A stretch of DNA of 10,461 nucleotides. Source: Coprinopsis marcescibilis (taxonomy: Eukaryota > Basidiomycota > Agaricomycetes > Agaricales > Psathyrellaceae). Numbering within the stretch: position 1 is the first letter of the stretch; each line of letters starts with the position of its first letter. The notes beneath the pieces are model-generated. The model did not search any database. It was not told the origin of the DNA and saw nothing but the letters and a program-made list of their open reading frames with translations. The position numbers and the translations under genes are program-made. The stretch covers positions 1 through 10,461 of the forward strand of contig ML210635.1 of the NCBI GenBank assembly GCA_004369085.1, in the 5' to 3' direction. Positions 1-8,232 of the stretch are shown one piece after another.

Positions 1-1
1 G

Positions 2-211
2 GCATCTGTTACACTCGAGATATTGCAACAAGGCCTTCAGAAATTGTCTCAAAATCATGCTGCCTCAACCATCACCAAGTTTGCTGCGGGAGTCGGGGAT
101 TCATATGCATGCCAATTGGAGGTTCTCCTAGCCTCCTTGAAGTGGGATCTCAGGTTGGAGGAGGCGAAGACTAAGAGGGATACGCGAATTACTGATTTTT
201 TCAAGAAATAG
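2..211 (+). CDS. 3' end of an unidentified protein with a PIP-box-like C-terminus (possible transposase)
   Basis: The frame is open from the left window edge to TAG at 209-211, so this is the last ~69 codons of a longer gene whose start lies outside. The piece is mostly helical and charged (SLKWDLRLEEAK) and ends in TRITDFFKK. That end resembles a PCNA-interacting peptide (Ixx-FF followed by basic residues), although the usual glutamine three positions before the I is an aspartate. Similar xTDFF tails are known at the C-terminus of pogo-type DDE transposases, and the inverted repeat just downstream would suit an element end. The transposase reading is inference: no DDE domain is visible. It could equally be the tail of a host replication or repair protein. 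Confidence 0.5.
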   Translation, partial: ASVTLEILQQGLQKLSQNHAASTITKFAAGVGDSYACQLEVLLASLKWDLRLEEAKTKRDTRITDFFKK

Positions 212-623
212 ACTACATTCAATACAAGACCCTATATTATGGGATTTTTTTTCTATTTACGGAAGTCCTCCCCTTAACCCATACCCCGTGAAATCCCATA
301 ACCTTGGGCTTCCCCCAACCGTTATGGGATAAGACGGTGTCGACTGTATCCATATAAAGTAAGGCTGAAGTGTGTGATTTCTACAACTCGTTTTTCGGAA
401 TATTTCACCCATAAGCCACAAAAATCTAGGGCAACATCATCTTGTCATCGTGTTTCAACATGGAAGCTCGAGATGGGGCTCATCAGTGATTAATTCTCCG
501 TCCGTCGCCGTCGAATCATAAAAAACCTGCTCTTGACTGCGTTAAGCGATGACGCTTAGTGATCTGGGAAACAAAGATAACTTATGTTCAGATCTAGCCA
601 CAAGACATAAACTTGATGTAAAT
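212..623. other. intergenic stretch without a credible gene
   Basis: No coding frame of convincing composition is visible between the terminal TAG of the first ORF and the start of the duplicated DUF6533 block. It contains the TTATGGGAT repeats (listed separately), an isolated TATAAA at 353-358 with no gene placed suitably behind it, and a short hairpin TAAGCG-ATGA-CGCTTA at 543-558. It probably includes the 3' UTR of the first gene. Confidence 0.5.
237..330. repeat. TTATGGGAT repeats with a 10-bp inverted pair
   Basis: TTATGGGAT occurs at 237-245 and again at 322-330, with its reverse complement ATCCCATAA at 293-301. The pair 293-302 (ATCCCATAAC) and 321-330 (GTTATGGGAT) is an exact 10-bp inverted repeat. 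An inner TTGGG (304-308) can pair with CCCAA (314-318), giving a hairpin. It lies 26-120 nt after the stop codon of the first ORF. It could be a transcript-end structure or a subterminal repeat of a DNA transposon; the sequence does not decide. Confidence 0.55.
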
Positions 624-684
624 CGACCATGTGCCGGTCAAAGTCCTCCATAAGCGAATAGTGCGGATATCGTGTTCCAATACA

Positions 685-690
685 TATAAA
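685..690 (+). promoter_or_regulatory. TATA-like element before the DUF6533 gene
   Basis: TATAAA lies 43 nt upstream of the chosen ATG (733). The same place in the duplicated copy carries ACATAAATAAAA (3801-3812), so an AT-rich element is kept in both. It is close to the ATG for a TATA box, which would imply a very short 5' UTR. Confidence 0.35.
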
Positions 691-732
691 CTAACAGTGT
701 CGACAGAATGCTCACTGTTAGGCTCGTCCATC

Positions 733-2303
733 ATGTCTACAGCTACTCCGACCACGCTGGCGGGATCCAGAGAGTGGGAGCCATTTCTGATCGCAATGGT
801 ACGAGGCTCACAATTCACGACTGCGCTCATGATCACAGAAGTCACTGATTCGCCGCTCGCTCAGGCTTCGAGTATGAGTACGTACGATTCGGGTCTTCAC
901 GCTGCGCATGAATCTGACGGCCTATCCACAGCGATAATATACTACGACTACAGTCTAACGCTTACCGACGAGATCACGTACATCTGGCGCGTCCCGTGGA
1001 GGATGACAACAGTGCTGTACATGTTCTGCAGGTACTCACTCTTATCAAATCTGCTATATTTGCTCTCCCACCTCGAGGATAAGACTGGAATAAGGGTACG
1101 CACGAGTCGTAATTCATCTCCTACTAAGCTCATACCCATTCACCAGCTTGTCGTACCCGTTGTCCGTCATAAGTTCTACTGAAACCGATTTTATTCAGAT
1201 GTAGTTCTGGGACCAAGGCTGTTGCCGTGCTGAACATCCTAGGCTACTCGGGGATGCTAGGTAAAGGCTTCGAAGTTGATTGTTGGTGAGCATTGAGCGC
1301 TAACCGAAGAGCTTCAAAGGATTCTGGGGTTTGCGCACCATTGCTATATACAATGGGAACAGGATTTTGATGGTCCTCTACGGCGTTTTGGCGGCAAGCA
1401 TCATCATTCTTCTCGCGGTGCGTCCATTTAAGTTGCACCTGGATTACAGCTGCTCACTCAAACCAGGTGAGGATCCCGTTTATCTTCTGTGTTGGGACAG
1501 AGAGCACAGAGGGATTCAAAAAGGCAGGGTTCAGACGGTATGTCTGGGCACTTTAGTCACCTATCTATCCTCACGTTGACGAGTGATAAATGATAATTTG
1601 TTGGATCTGGCTTGGACAGGTGTAAGTAGTTTTCACAATGTGGCTTCCAATGAACAGTCTGACCTTACTTTGAAACCAGTGGCCATAGCAATTACGACCC
1701 TGATGATCATTTTCCATGGCTCAGCCTCGGTCCTGGGCGGGCTGCGTGTATGGAAAACCGTGAAGGAGCAGCATAAGATGAAGGAGACTAACGAGGGCAG
1801 TCTGCACCATCTCATCCTTTCTCAAGGTACGTGCATTGTCTGGGTGTGCATTGATCTATGTCTGACCCTACGCTATAACTTAGGGGTCAAGTATCTCGCT
1901 CCAGTGTTTGTCCTCTCGATATCTTCTTTCGTAATTGGCCGCGTGAGTTCATATGCGACCACTGGGGGACAGATTCTCACTTCATTTACCACGACAGTCA
2001 AATCCATTTTACTCCCGTGCTCTCAGTATTTTCGAAGTACCGTAGGTCCATCGACTTGAATCCATGCATGCGTCGTTGACCTCTGACACAATCTCTGCCA
2101 TGCCTGATAGATTACTCGGCCTGGCGACAGCCCGCTTCATAATCGAGTTGAGGAAATGGAACCATAAACAGAGTTCGGGAGGAACAAGTACGATGACTTC
2201 AGCGACCATCTTAGGAGAAATCGAGTTCAATCGTGCCACTGGTGGTGCGGCTGCTACGGTCCTCGAGGAGTTGGGCGGGGATATAGAGCCGTGGAATGTT
2301 TGA
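733..2303 (+). CDS. DUF6533-family multi-pass membrane protein, multi-exon
   Basis: This family (Pfam DUF6533 N-terminus) is common in agaricomycetes; its function is unknown. A frame-consistent model is 733-871, 932-1095, 1218-1260, 1320-1466, 1535-1537, 1584-1619, 1680-1826, 1884-1942 and 2046-2303, totalling 996 nt or 331 residues. The DUF6533 core is YYDYSLTLTDEITYIW (about residues 50-65), followed by a VLYMFCRYSLL helix. Next come NILGYSGML, LRTIAIYNGNR (from 1331) with a hydrophobic helix, then LMIIFHGSASVL, YLAPVFVLSISS and TARFIIELRKWNHK. The tail EELGGDIEP resembles the family's acidic C-terminus. Best-supported introns are 872-931 (GTATGAG..CTGAC..CACAG), 1261-1319, 1620-1679 and 1827-1883. 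Uncertain points are a possible extra intron 799-864, the long 1096-1217 intron with an AAG acceptor, the 3-nt exon at 1535-1537 (alternative 1528-1537), and whether 1943-2045 is one intron or 1943-1997 plus 2037-2110. The latter is favoured by homology to copy B but does not keep frame. Confidence 0.72.
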
Positions 2304-2386
2304 TACAAGAAGAAAGCAGGCGCCTATGTATCTGTAACCACAGGACGAGTCGAATTGTCCCTTTTTGCTGTTTACTGCTGCATAAA

Positions 2387-2392
2387 AATAAA
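2387..2392 (+). terminator. poly(A) signal candidate of the DUF6533 gene
   Basis: AATAAA lies 84 nt after the TGA ending at 2303, on the coding strand, in an AT-rich patch. This is a plausible distance for a fungal 3' UTR. The decayed copy downstream has no equally placed exact hexamer. Confidence 0.45.
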
Positions 2393-3733
2393 AGTATTCC
2401 CCGGGTTTCCTTCATCGCACGTCTTTGCCTAATGCTGTTCTTCAAATTTCTCACCTGCCCGTGTTAGGCCAATGTCAGGCGCGCCTCTGGGCCCCCCCTC
2501 CCCGCAAGAAGGCTTCCTGGCAAGACAATACCTGTATAGCGACTTGATCCCCCTCATGGATGGGTGTGTGGTGATGATGACAATGACGAGGAGGTTTAAT
2601 GGGGGAAATGTGAGGATGGGGAGACGCAAGATAGGCTAACATTCCAAACCACACCGGTCGATATATGTTTCAGTGTTTAGTTGGTGTTTGGACACCACCA
2701 TGACTGCTAGTCAATGTCCCGGTCGTGAGTTTGATCCTCTGTTCATGCACAAGATGCCAGACTGAACAGCAGTACCCCTGGCGTAATGTATCGACTCACT
2801 GGGTGCCAATGGCTGCGGCACATAGGTACGTAAATCCCAAGATAGGAGGCGCACAGCGGTGCACTCAGTGATAACTTTGGCGCCAGCAATCGGTGGCATC
2901 TGTGAATCGTGATCTTCACAGTGGGTGATGGTGATGATAGTGTCATGGCAAACGAAGCTCTTCTCTGTCTATCTCTCCACACATTCCCTAATGACAAAAA
3001 AGCACAACTTGACCTTGACGCACCGTATAACCCGACTGAATACTCATCTAAGAGACCTAGAACTAATTACCCATCTACATATGTCGAGACCTCGTCTCGC
3101 CGCTGAAATGATGGGGGTACTGTGTTTTGGATAGTGCTGCATTGAGGTAGAGTAATTCATATCATTAGTTATCACTGTGAGGGAAGTGCGGGTATGTTTC
3201 CCCAGTCATAGGTGCATGAAGTAGTACGCTGAGGTATGTACTCATGCAAGGAGTTGTTTTTACTGAGGCCTACTTTGGCCGAACCCTCCCGGAACAATCC
3301 CATCCTGTAGATATAATCGTCACAGCCTGTTGTTGGACTATGTCTCCCATGAGTAGCGAAGATCCAAGACAACCTTCTCGTCATCGCGTCTCACATCCCC
3401 GAGGCCTTCCTGTGAATTGGTGCTCATCGTAAACACTGCAACATACCGAAGGCTTCCTTATCGACTTAGGAGGATACAAGAGAGCTTGCTCTACCTCCAT
3501 CTGCTACATTCCTGAAGGATTCGGCGTCCGTTATGCAGGACGAAAGCTCGGCTATTAATAAGCCATAGGCGAGACGGACATCCGGTGCGGAATTACAAGA
3601 CTGTTAATAACACCGAACACCTACATCCGCCCCCGCAGTACAAACTTACGCACAATCCGGTGGGGGTGACGAAGGGCAAAGGTTACTTACGTTCTCATTT
3701 GGACTGGAATGGAACAAACATCGCGATACCAAA
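2393..3733. other. gene-poor spacer between the two DUF6533 copies
   Basis: Only short overlapping open frames of low-complexity or mixed composition occur here, on both strands, and none carries a recognisable motif or splice structure. A C-rich run at about 2489-2505 and purine/TGATGA-type stretches (2570-2620, 2925-2945) are compositional features only. The one element with recognisable structure is the tRNA-like segment around 2670-2746, listed separately. The spacer is old accessory DNA or UTR/promoter sequence as far as can be seen. Confidence 0.5.
2670..2746 (+). repeat. degenerate tRNA-like segment, possible SINE head
   Basis: TTTAGTTGGT (about 2676-2685) resembles an A box (…AGYNGGT), and GAGTTTGATCC (about 2727-2737) resembles a B box (GGTTCGANTCC), in the order and roughly the spacing of an RNA polymerase III internal promoter. 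Between them lies GACTGCTAGTC, like an anticodon arm with loop CTGCTAG. The T stem pairs only at its three inner positions and no acceptor stem is visible, so this is not a working tRNA. A tRNA-derived SINE relic is the best explanation, but the 3' extent is not defined. TGGTGT-TTGG-ACACCA (2682-2697) is an internal hairpin. Confidence 0.3.
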
Positions 3734-4872
3734 CGACCATGCGCCACGGTTCAAGTCCCCGATCAAGCGACGTACGTATGTACGTAGATTCTATTGCAGT
3801 ACATAAATAAAACTCCAGCTCAACGCAATGCCCGACTGCCAGAGCCTGTCCCATGCCACAGCTACTGCGGCCACGCTGGCAGAGTCTATGGAGCGGGAGG
3901 CACTAATGATCGCCATGGTAAGAGACTGGAAGGTTCTTCTTTAATCACGGAAAAGCTGGTTTTGACGCCTACGACCAGGCTTCGAGTCTAAGTACGCACT
4001 ATTCGGTCCTCCCTTGCACGCGTAGGTCACTCCCGCCAGGTTAGAATCTCGTTCAGCTTCTGTGTAGGTACACAGAACATGGCGGGATTGATGACAGGGT
4101 ATAGACGGTATGTATGAGCTGTACAGTCCTTCCTCGATGGGTACCAATTCACAACCTTATCTATCTGGTCTGGACAGAAGTAAGTCGCCTGCAATGTGGC
4201 TCTCGACGACGATTCTAAGCTTTCGTTCGAACAGCGATCATAGCGGTTACGACCCTGATGATCATTTTCCATGTTTCAGCCTCTGTCCTGGGAGTATTGC
4301 GTGTGTGGAGAACTGTGCGAGAGCAGCAGAATGTAAAGACGGAAGATAATCAGGACAGTCTGCATCATCTCATCCTGTCTCAAGGTGCGTACAACGTCCA
4401 GTGGTTGTTTCACTACGATCATACACGTCTGAATCTGAATCTTTGCTATACTCAGGGTTCAAATATCTTGCTCCTGTTTTCGTGCTCTCGATATCGTCGT
4501 TTGTACTTGGAAATGTGAGTTTTATTACATATTCAATACCGGACCATTATTATCAATCTTGGACATGACAGTCATCCTCATTCTACTCCGGCGCTCTAAA
4601 TACCTTTGAAGTACCATAGGTTCATCCACCCAGCCATCTACCAGTCTCACTGGCCCCTGACACCTCTTTCGACTCCCTGGACATACAGACTACTCGGGCT
4701 GGTAACAGCACGCTTCATTATTGAGCTCCGGAAATGGAACCATAAACAGAGTTACGGAGGAACAAGTACGAGGACTTCCGCGATCATCCTAGGAGAAATC
4801 GTGTTCAATCGTCCGACTATTGGTGCCCCTGCTATGGTCTTTGAGGAGTTGGGCGGGGATATCGAGCCGTGA
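3734..4872 (+). repeat. shortened copy of the duplicated DUF6533 locus (copy B)
   Basis: This is the direct-repeat partner of 624-2303. Homology runs 3734-~4030 (to 624-~910) and resumes at about 4040 (to ~1465), continuing to the stop at 4870-4872. The jump removes about 0.55 kb. After the jump the two copies align base for base over CCAGGT..ATC.CGTT..CTTCTGTGT and again over AGACGGTATGT, showing that this was a deletion in B (or an insertion in A) and not general divergence. Confidence 0.85.
3828..4872 (+). pseudogene. DUF6533-family paralogue lacking its N-terminal core, probable pseudogene
   Basis: ATG 3828 aligns with ATG 708 of copy A and opens MPDCQSLSHATATAATLAES, matching A's STATPTTLAGS stretch. 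An intron 3918-3978 (GTAAGA..CCAG) follows. The next donor, GTATGAG in A, is here GTCTAAG, and the region encoding YYDYSLTLTDE through the third membrane segment is deleted. The 3' half is well kept: WVPIHNLIYLVWT (about 4138-4177), TTLMIIFHVSASVLGVLRVW (about 4247-4306), LHHLILSQG, then an intron 4385-4455. After that come YLAPVFVLSISSFVLG, TARFIIELRKWNHKQS and EELGGDIEP before TGA. The donor at 4180 is phase 0 but the next acceptor (4234) needs phase 1, a second break. A truncated but expressed protein cannot be excluded, since much of the 3' half remains readable. Confidence 0.7.
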
Positions 4873-5119
4873 TGCCTGAGGCGAGGTCAAAGTGTGGGCC
4901 TACATATGCAGAATATGAACGTGATACGGAGATGAATCATTGGATCATAGACATAGAAATCATAATTTTGTTCATCTTATATTTTAAGCAAGTATACTAG
5001 TAAACCCTTCGTAACCTTTGAAACTTCGGACTGATTTTAGCTTAGGTTAATTGTAATTTGTGCACACTGGTTATGATGACGTGTTGGTATTAGTATCCAT
5101 TATTCCCGAGTCCCCCAAA
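4873..5119. other. convergent intergenic region
   Basis: This short AT-rich spacer lies between the end of copy B (+) and the end of the small minus-strand membrane protein gene. It holds both 3' flanks. No further gene or clear structure is visible. Confidence 0.5.
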
Positions 5120-5617
5120 TTATGTAGTACATATCTTGCCCTCGTCAGGTCTGTATTCCTTTAACTCGCGTATGTAGAAGAGAGCTGGAAATCCCGAGTC
5201 TAAGCTCTCAGTGGTGGGTCTCTTGCTCTTGCTCTTGCTCTTCCTCTCCAACTCCGTCGAACCCACACCCCAAGAACACACACCCCCTGCCAAACAACCC
5301 CAATAACCACCGCCGCACCTAGCGCAAGCGCATCCGCCCACAAACGGTTCCAGACGCTCGCGGGCTCCCACTGGTCGATGATGTCGGACGGGAGGTTGCC
5401 GGCGAGGAAAGGGCCGTCGGGGTGGTAGATCGGCCCAAACGGGATTAAGCTCAAGCCGTAATTGATCTTGATCTTTTTCTTTTGGCCTTTCTAGGGGTTT
5501 GCCAGAGTATGTGGCGAGGAGCCTCGGTATGAGGGTGAGGAGGACGAGGAGTGCGAAGAGGATAATGAGCGTTATGCGCTTGGGGCGGATGGTGCAGGCG
5601 GCGGCGGGGGTGTACAT
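5120..5617 (-). CDS. small two-membrane-segment protein of unknown family, frame interrupted
   Basis: Translation from ATG at 5617 (minus) gives a basic start and a strong membrane helix, ITLIILFALLVLLTLIPRLL (about residues 15-34). That frame stays open to 5120 but turns into R/P/G/C-rich sequence after about residue 45. A second frame, offset by one, takes over with protein-like sequence: YGLSLIPFGPIYHPDGPFLA, then a W/D-containing stretch and a hydrophobic helix around ALALGAAVVIGVVW, ending RARARARDPPLRA at a stop at about 5200. The switch falls in an A-rich run near 5475-5490 (plus strand CTTTTTCTTTTGG), with no GT..AG intron that would join the frames. Most likely this is one gene with a 1-nt indel (sequence error or disabled allele). 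I do not recognise the family. It converges with copy B and lies downstream of the GTPase gene at 6196-8176 on the same strand. Confidence 0.55.
   Translation of the reverse strand: MYTPAAACTIRPKRITLIILFALLVLLTLIPRLLATYSGKPLERPKEKDQDQLRLELNPVWADLPPRRPFPRRQPPVRHHRPVGARERLEPFVGGCACARCGGGYWGCLAGGVCSWGVGSTELERKSKSKSKRPTTESLDSGFPALFYIRELKEYRPDEGKICTT
5220..5243. repeat. (CTCTTG)n microsatellite
   Basis: Three perfect CTCTTG units (5220-5237) are followed by CTCTTC. On the minus strand this gives KSKSKSK in one frame and RARARAR in the other, near the C-terminus of the small membrane protein. The length is a multiple of three, so unit gain or loss would not shift frame. Confidence 0.8.
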
Positions 5618-6195
5618 TGCTTGTAATTGTCCCGGAGCGCAGTCACCAGTGGTCGATGCAGACCTTCAGAGGTGGTAATGGCCCAAGTTGTACCTACCTA
5701 CAGTACTCGAGGGGCTCAAAAATCCAAAGCCTGGGCACGACTGACTGAGGACAAGAATCAACTTGTGATTGATGATTGAACATTGCACACCATCACCAAC
5801 AAATTTCGCGGTGTTCCTTGCCCGACCAAGGCATATGCTGTAATGCAGCCGATAGCGAGTGTGGGATGGGAAATCAAGCAGCGAAAAGATTGGGTGAGTC
5901 TTGTTCCACATCTTATTTAGCGCCGAGTTTTGGACAGCTCCATTGACGTCATCCCTCGGGCTCAGTCAGTAGGCAATAATCATCCGAACGTATGGTGGAC
6001 GGAAGAGTCTGTCAGTGTCGTTCCCGAAAGATGACCTCAGACCAGACCATGGCCTCTCACTCTGCTGTTCGCCATGGCGCTAGGCCGTGTACAACGTTGA
6101 GCACTACGGTGAAACTCCAGTGACTCAGTGAGGCCAATGTTGCTGTAACATGTACCACGACAAATATAACGAGTATTGATATTCACGAAATTGGG
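5618..6195. other. intergenic: 3' flank of the GTPase gene and promoter side of the small membrane protein
   Basis: There is no supported gene here. The open frames present lack family motifs. No AATAAA is seen on the minus strand just beyond the GTPase stop at 6196, so its poly(A) site cannot be placed. Confidence 0.45.
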
Positions 6196-8176
6196 TCACA
6201 ACGAGTTATTTTCAATCCCAAGACAGGTATAAATGGCTTTGGAAATTCTCTCTGGGGTGATGACACCTCCCGAACCCAAGTTAATATCGTCGAACGCGGT
6301 GGTTTGGAGGCTAGATTTCCGACATTCCAATGCATCAATAACGACGCTGGATGCCAATGCTCTTGGCGGGTCAGACGGTAGGATGTCCAGAAATATACCG
6401 TGTAAGATCACAACCAGGTTTACTATGTAAGTGGCCAAAAACTCCGCTGTCGAGGGACTGTTTTGTAGAGCAATCGGCATGTGAACCTCCTGAAAGTTGA
6501 CCTTCACGTACTATTTCTGGTATTTCCCATAGAGGAACTTCAGCGCCAAGACACCCAGGCTGATTGCACTGAGAGGGAGTGCCAACGCGGTAGCGCCAGC
6601 CGCTTGCACGATACTGACCAACTGGGACGTCGTCGAAATTCCTGTAGTCAGAGCTCTGTAGAGTGACTGTGTCAAATATGTCATGCTGCTCTCGTATATG
6701 CCACTTACGATGTCTCGTTGAGACTATCGTCGGCAGGCGGAGGGACCAGGGCAAGCATTCGAGAGAAGAACTCGGGGCTCGAGAGGATCTAGTAGTCCAC
6801 ATGTCAACATTCAATATCAACGGTAAATAATATAGGTGACCTACCTTGTCAGGGTCGTTGAAATTCCATACCATCAAGATATCGTCGTGTATGCGACGAA
6901 TGCAATCGATGATCATTGCTCCTTCGAATACGATACTCTTGCCGAGATCTATCCAGTACTCTGTAACAGGGTTGTCAGTGCATCTCAAAGAGGTGAAGGT
7001 GATATGAATACTCTTTGCGCCTTCGCTAACATTAAAGTATGAGTTGTAGTAAACGAACTAGGATGAATGGCGTACAAGACAGAGAGCTCAACTTTCTGCC
7101 TAGCATTAACCTGTTGAGCAGCTGCCCAAGGAATCCACAGTTCACCTTCAACACCACGCAGCGTCTGCCGAGTCACATCCGCCAACTCGACAAACATTTT
7201 TCGCATAACCTGGCGATCTGTATCCTTGATTGATGTCGATATCTTCACCCAAGGAATGTGGGCTCCCGACGACGACAATTCTTTCCATGCCTTCTGGAGC
7301 ATCCCCGCCGAGGAATCGAGTGACTCTGATGCTTTCTTTTCGGAATCAGCCAGCCTTTCGGGCATGGGTCTCTTTGAGCGGTCTTTGGATAAATATTGGT
7401 TGACCAGTGTGTCGTACTTGGTGAAAACCGCTATAATCGGGATATTTACTATCCAATTCATGAGTCTCCGATCTGTTCGTGAAAGGAAGAACGATGCTCA
7501 CATTCAATAGCCAGCTTCAGCAAGTCCTCGTCTCCCGATTGTAGGAGCCTTCCACCTCTTCGAGGGGTCTCCAGGCAGAACCTATCGAACCAAGGGTTGT
7601 GAACTGATCTATGTGCACGGTAGGTTAGGTGGACCTCACCATATTGCATGGATGCGTCGAGAGAGCTCGGAATACGCCTGGCTTCTTCGCAGAAACCTCT
7701 CAACCTTTGTCCAGTTGCTTTCGGAGCCCGCCTCGAAGCCTTTGCTGTCATGGAGGATGAAGCGAGGGTTATCCGATGATTCATAAGCCTCCTCGATGTC
7801 AGCCTCTCCGGCACGATTGTGGGCGATGTCGATCTGGATCATCTCATCGAATGGCGACAATGGACAGAGTGAACCCAACGAACCTTCGCTGGATCGACGT
7901 TAAACATATGGCGGACGAGTGAAGACTTCCCAACACCGGACTATGGTTTAATATGAGTGGAATTTCAAGGGTGACCGAGGAGTTGACATCACATTTCCGA
8001 TGAGTATAATGCGGAATCTTCAAGCAGAGCAGCTTTATTAACACTAGACCCTGATCCGAATGGTTTCAGACATACCTTGGGCATTCGTTGAACGTCCGCT
8101 CAACTTGAGACGGTAAACTATCGGGGACGGGAGGTATCAGGAGTGGCTGTCCGGAGTGTACTTTGGCAGGAAACAT
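6196..8176 (-). CDS. fungal G-domain (P-loop GTPase) protein with C-terminal membrane segment, 11 exons
   Basis: The exon model, in transcript order, is 8176-8076, 8017-7993, 7940-7884, 7833-7640, 7581-7502, 7448-7076, 7025-7012, 6960-6845, 6788-6709, 6655-6512 and 6457-6196. All phases agree and the total is 1446 nt (481 residues). Introns are 50-58 nt. G1 is GNSGVGKS (41-48), G3 is DSKG (90-93) and G4 is TKYD (162-165). The stretch HNRAGEADI before G3 and RRIHAIWFC after it are typical of the agaricomycete MMR_HSR1-like family. The second half has ELWIPWAAAQQVNARQKVEL (ending ~275), EGAKKYW and IHDDILMVWNFNDPDK (305-320). A hydrophobic helix at ~365-389 (ALALPLSAISLGVLAL) could anchor it in a membrane, and a second hydrophobic stretch (EFLATYIVNLVVIL) follows. 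The start is the first in-frame ATG after an in-frame TAA. It likely binds and hydrolyses GTP; its biological role is unknown. The last exon might hide one more intron (donor GTATAT near LHG), but the uninterrupted reading keeps frame to the stop. Confidence 0.9.
7012..7025 (-). other. 14-nt microexon of the GTPase gene
   Basis: This microexon is required to join VELSV (phase 2, exon ending 7076) to the KYWIDLGK exon starting at 6960 (phase 1). It contributes FEGAK and is bounded by TTAG at its 5' side and GTATTC at its 3' side. Without it neither donor nor acceptor phases match. The resulting EGAKKYW motif fits the family. Confidence 0.75.
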
Positions 8177-8226
8177 GGGATTGTCCAAGGTGCGATGCCT
8201 CGGCAGCTCATGGAAGCGCTTAATGC

Positions 8227-8232
8227 TTTATA
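8227..8232 (-). promoter_or_regulatory. TATA box candidate of the minus-strand GTPase gene
   Basis: TATAAA on the minus strand begins 56 nt upstream of the ATG at 8176. An out-of-frame ATG at 8211 lies between the two and opens a 24-residue uORF that overlaps the main start (see findings). Confidence 0.4.

Larger units (their letters stand above)
624..2303 (+). repeat. full-length copy of a duplicated DUF6533 locus (copy A)
   Basis: This block matches 3734-4872 in the same orientation. The match starts upstream of the coding region: CGACCATGTGCC at 624 aligns with CGACCATGCGCC at 3734, followed by matching GTCC..AAGCGA and TACATAAA-like stretches. It runs through exons and introns to the stop codon. 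Copy A is longer because copy B lacks about 0.55 kb corresponding to roughly 910-1465 here. Because upstream sequence and introns are shared, the duplication was at DNA level, not through an mRNA. Confidence 0.85.

Noticed and set aside
594..845. 83-codon minus-strand open frame
   Set aside because: Antisense shadow of the first DUF6533 exon.
3172..3432. Overlapping open frames on both strands in the spacer
   Set aside because: Short, without motifs or splice structure, and composition not protein-like.
3748..3763. GGTTCAAGTCCCC, like a tRNA T-loop / B box
   Set aside because: No A box, anticodon arm or acceptor stem upstream, and the stretch aligns with the upstream region of the other DUF6533 copy, so it is part of the duplicated promoter.
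3766..3787. Near-palindrome ACGTACGTATGTACGT
   Set aside because: Simple alternating sequence; not present in the aligned place of the other copy and no sign of a binding-site function.
5666..5911. 81-codon minus-strand open frame
   Set aside because: No motif, no supporting splice or promoter signal; fits chance in intergenic sequence.
6371..6988. 205-codon minus-strand open frame read as one gene
   Set aside because: It reads through two introns of the GTPase gene; only its first part (exon 6960-6845) is in the coding frame, the rest is intron or wrong frame.
7226..7510. 94-codon plus-strand open frame
   Set aside because: Antisense to the largest GTPase exon, which has clear family motifs on the other strand.
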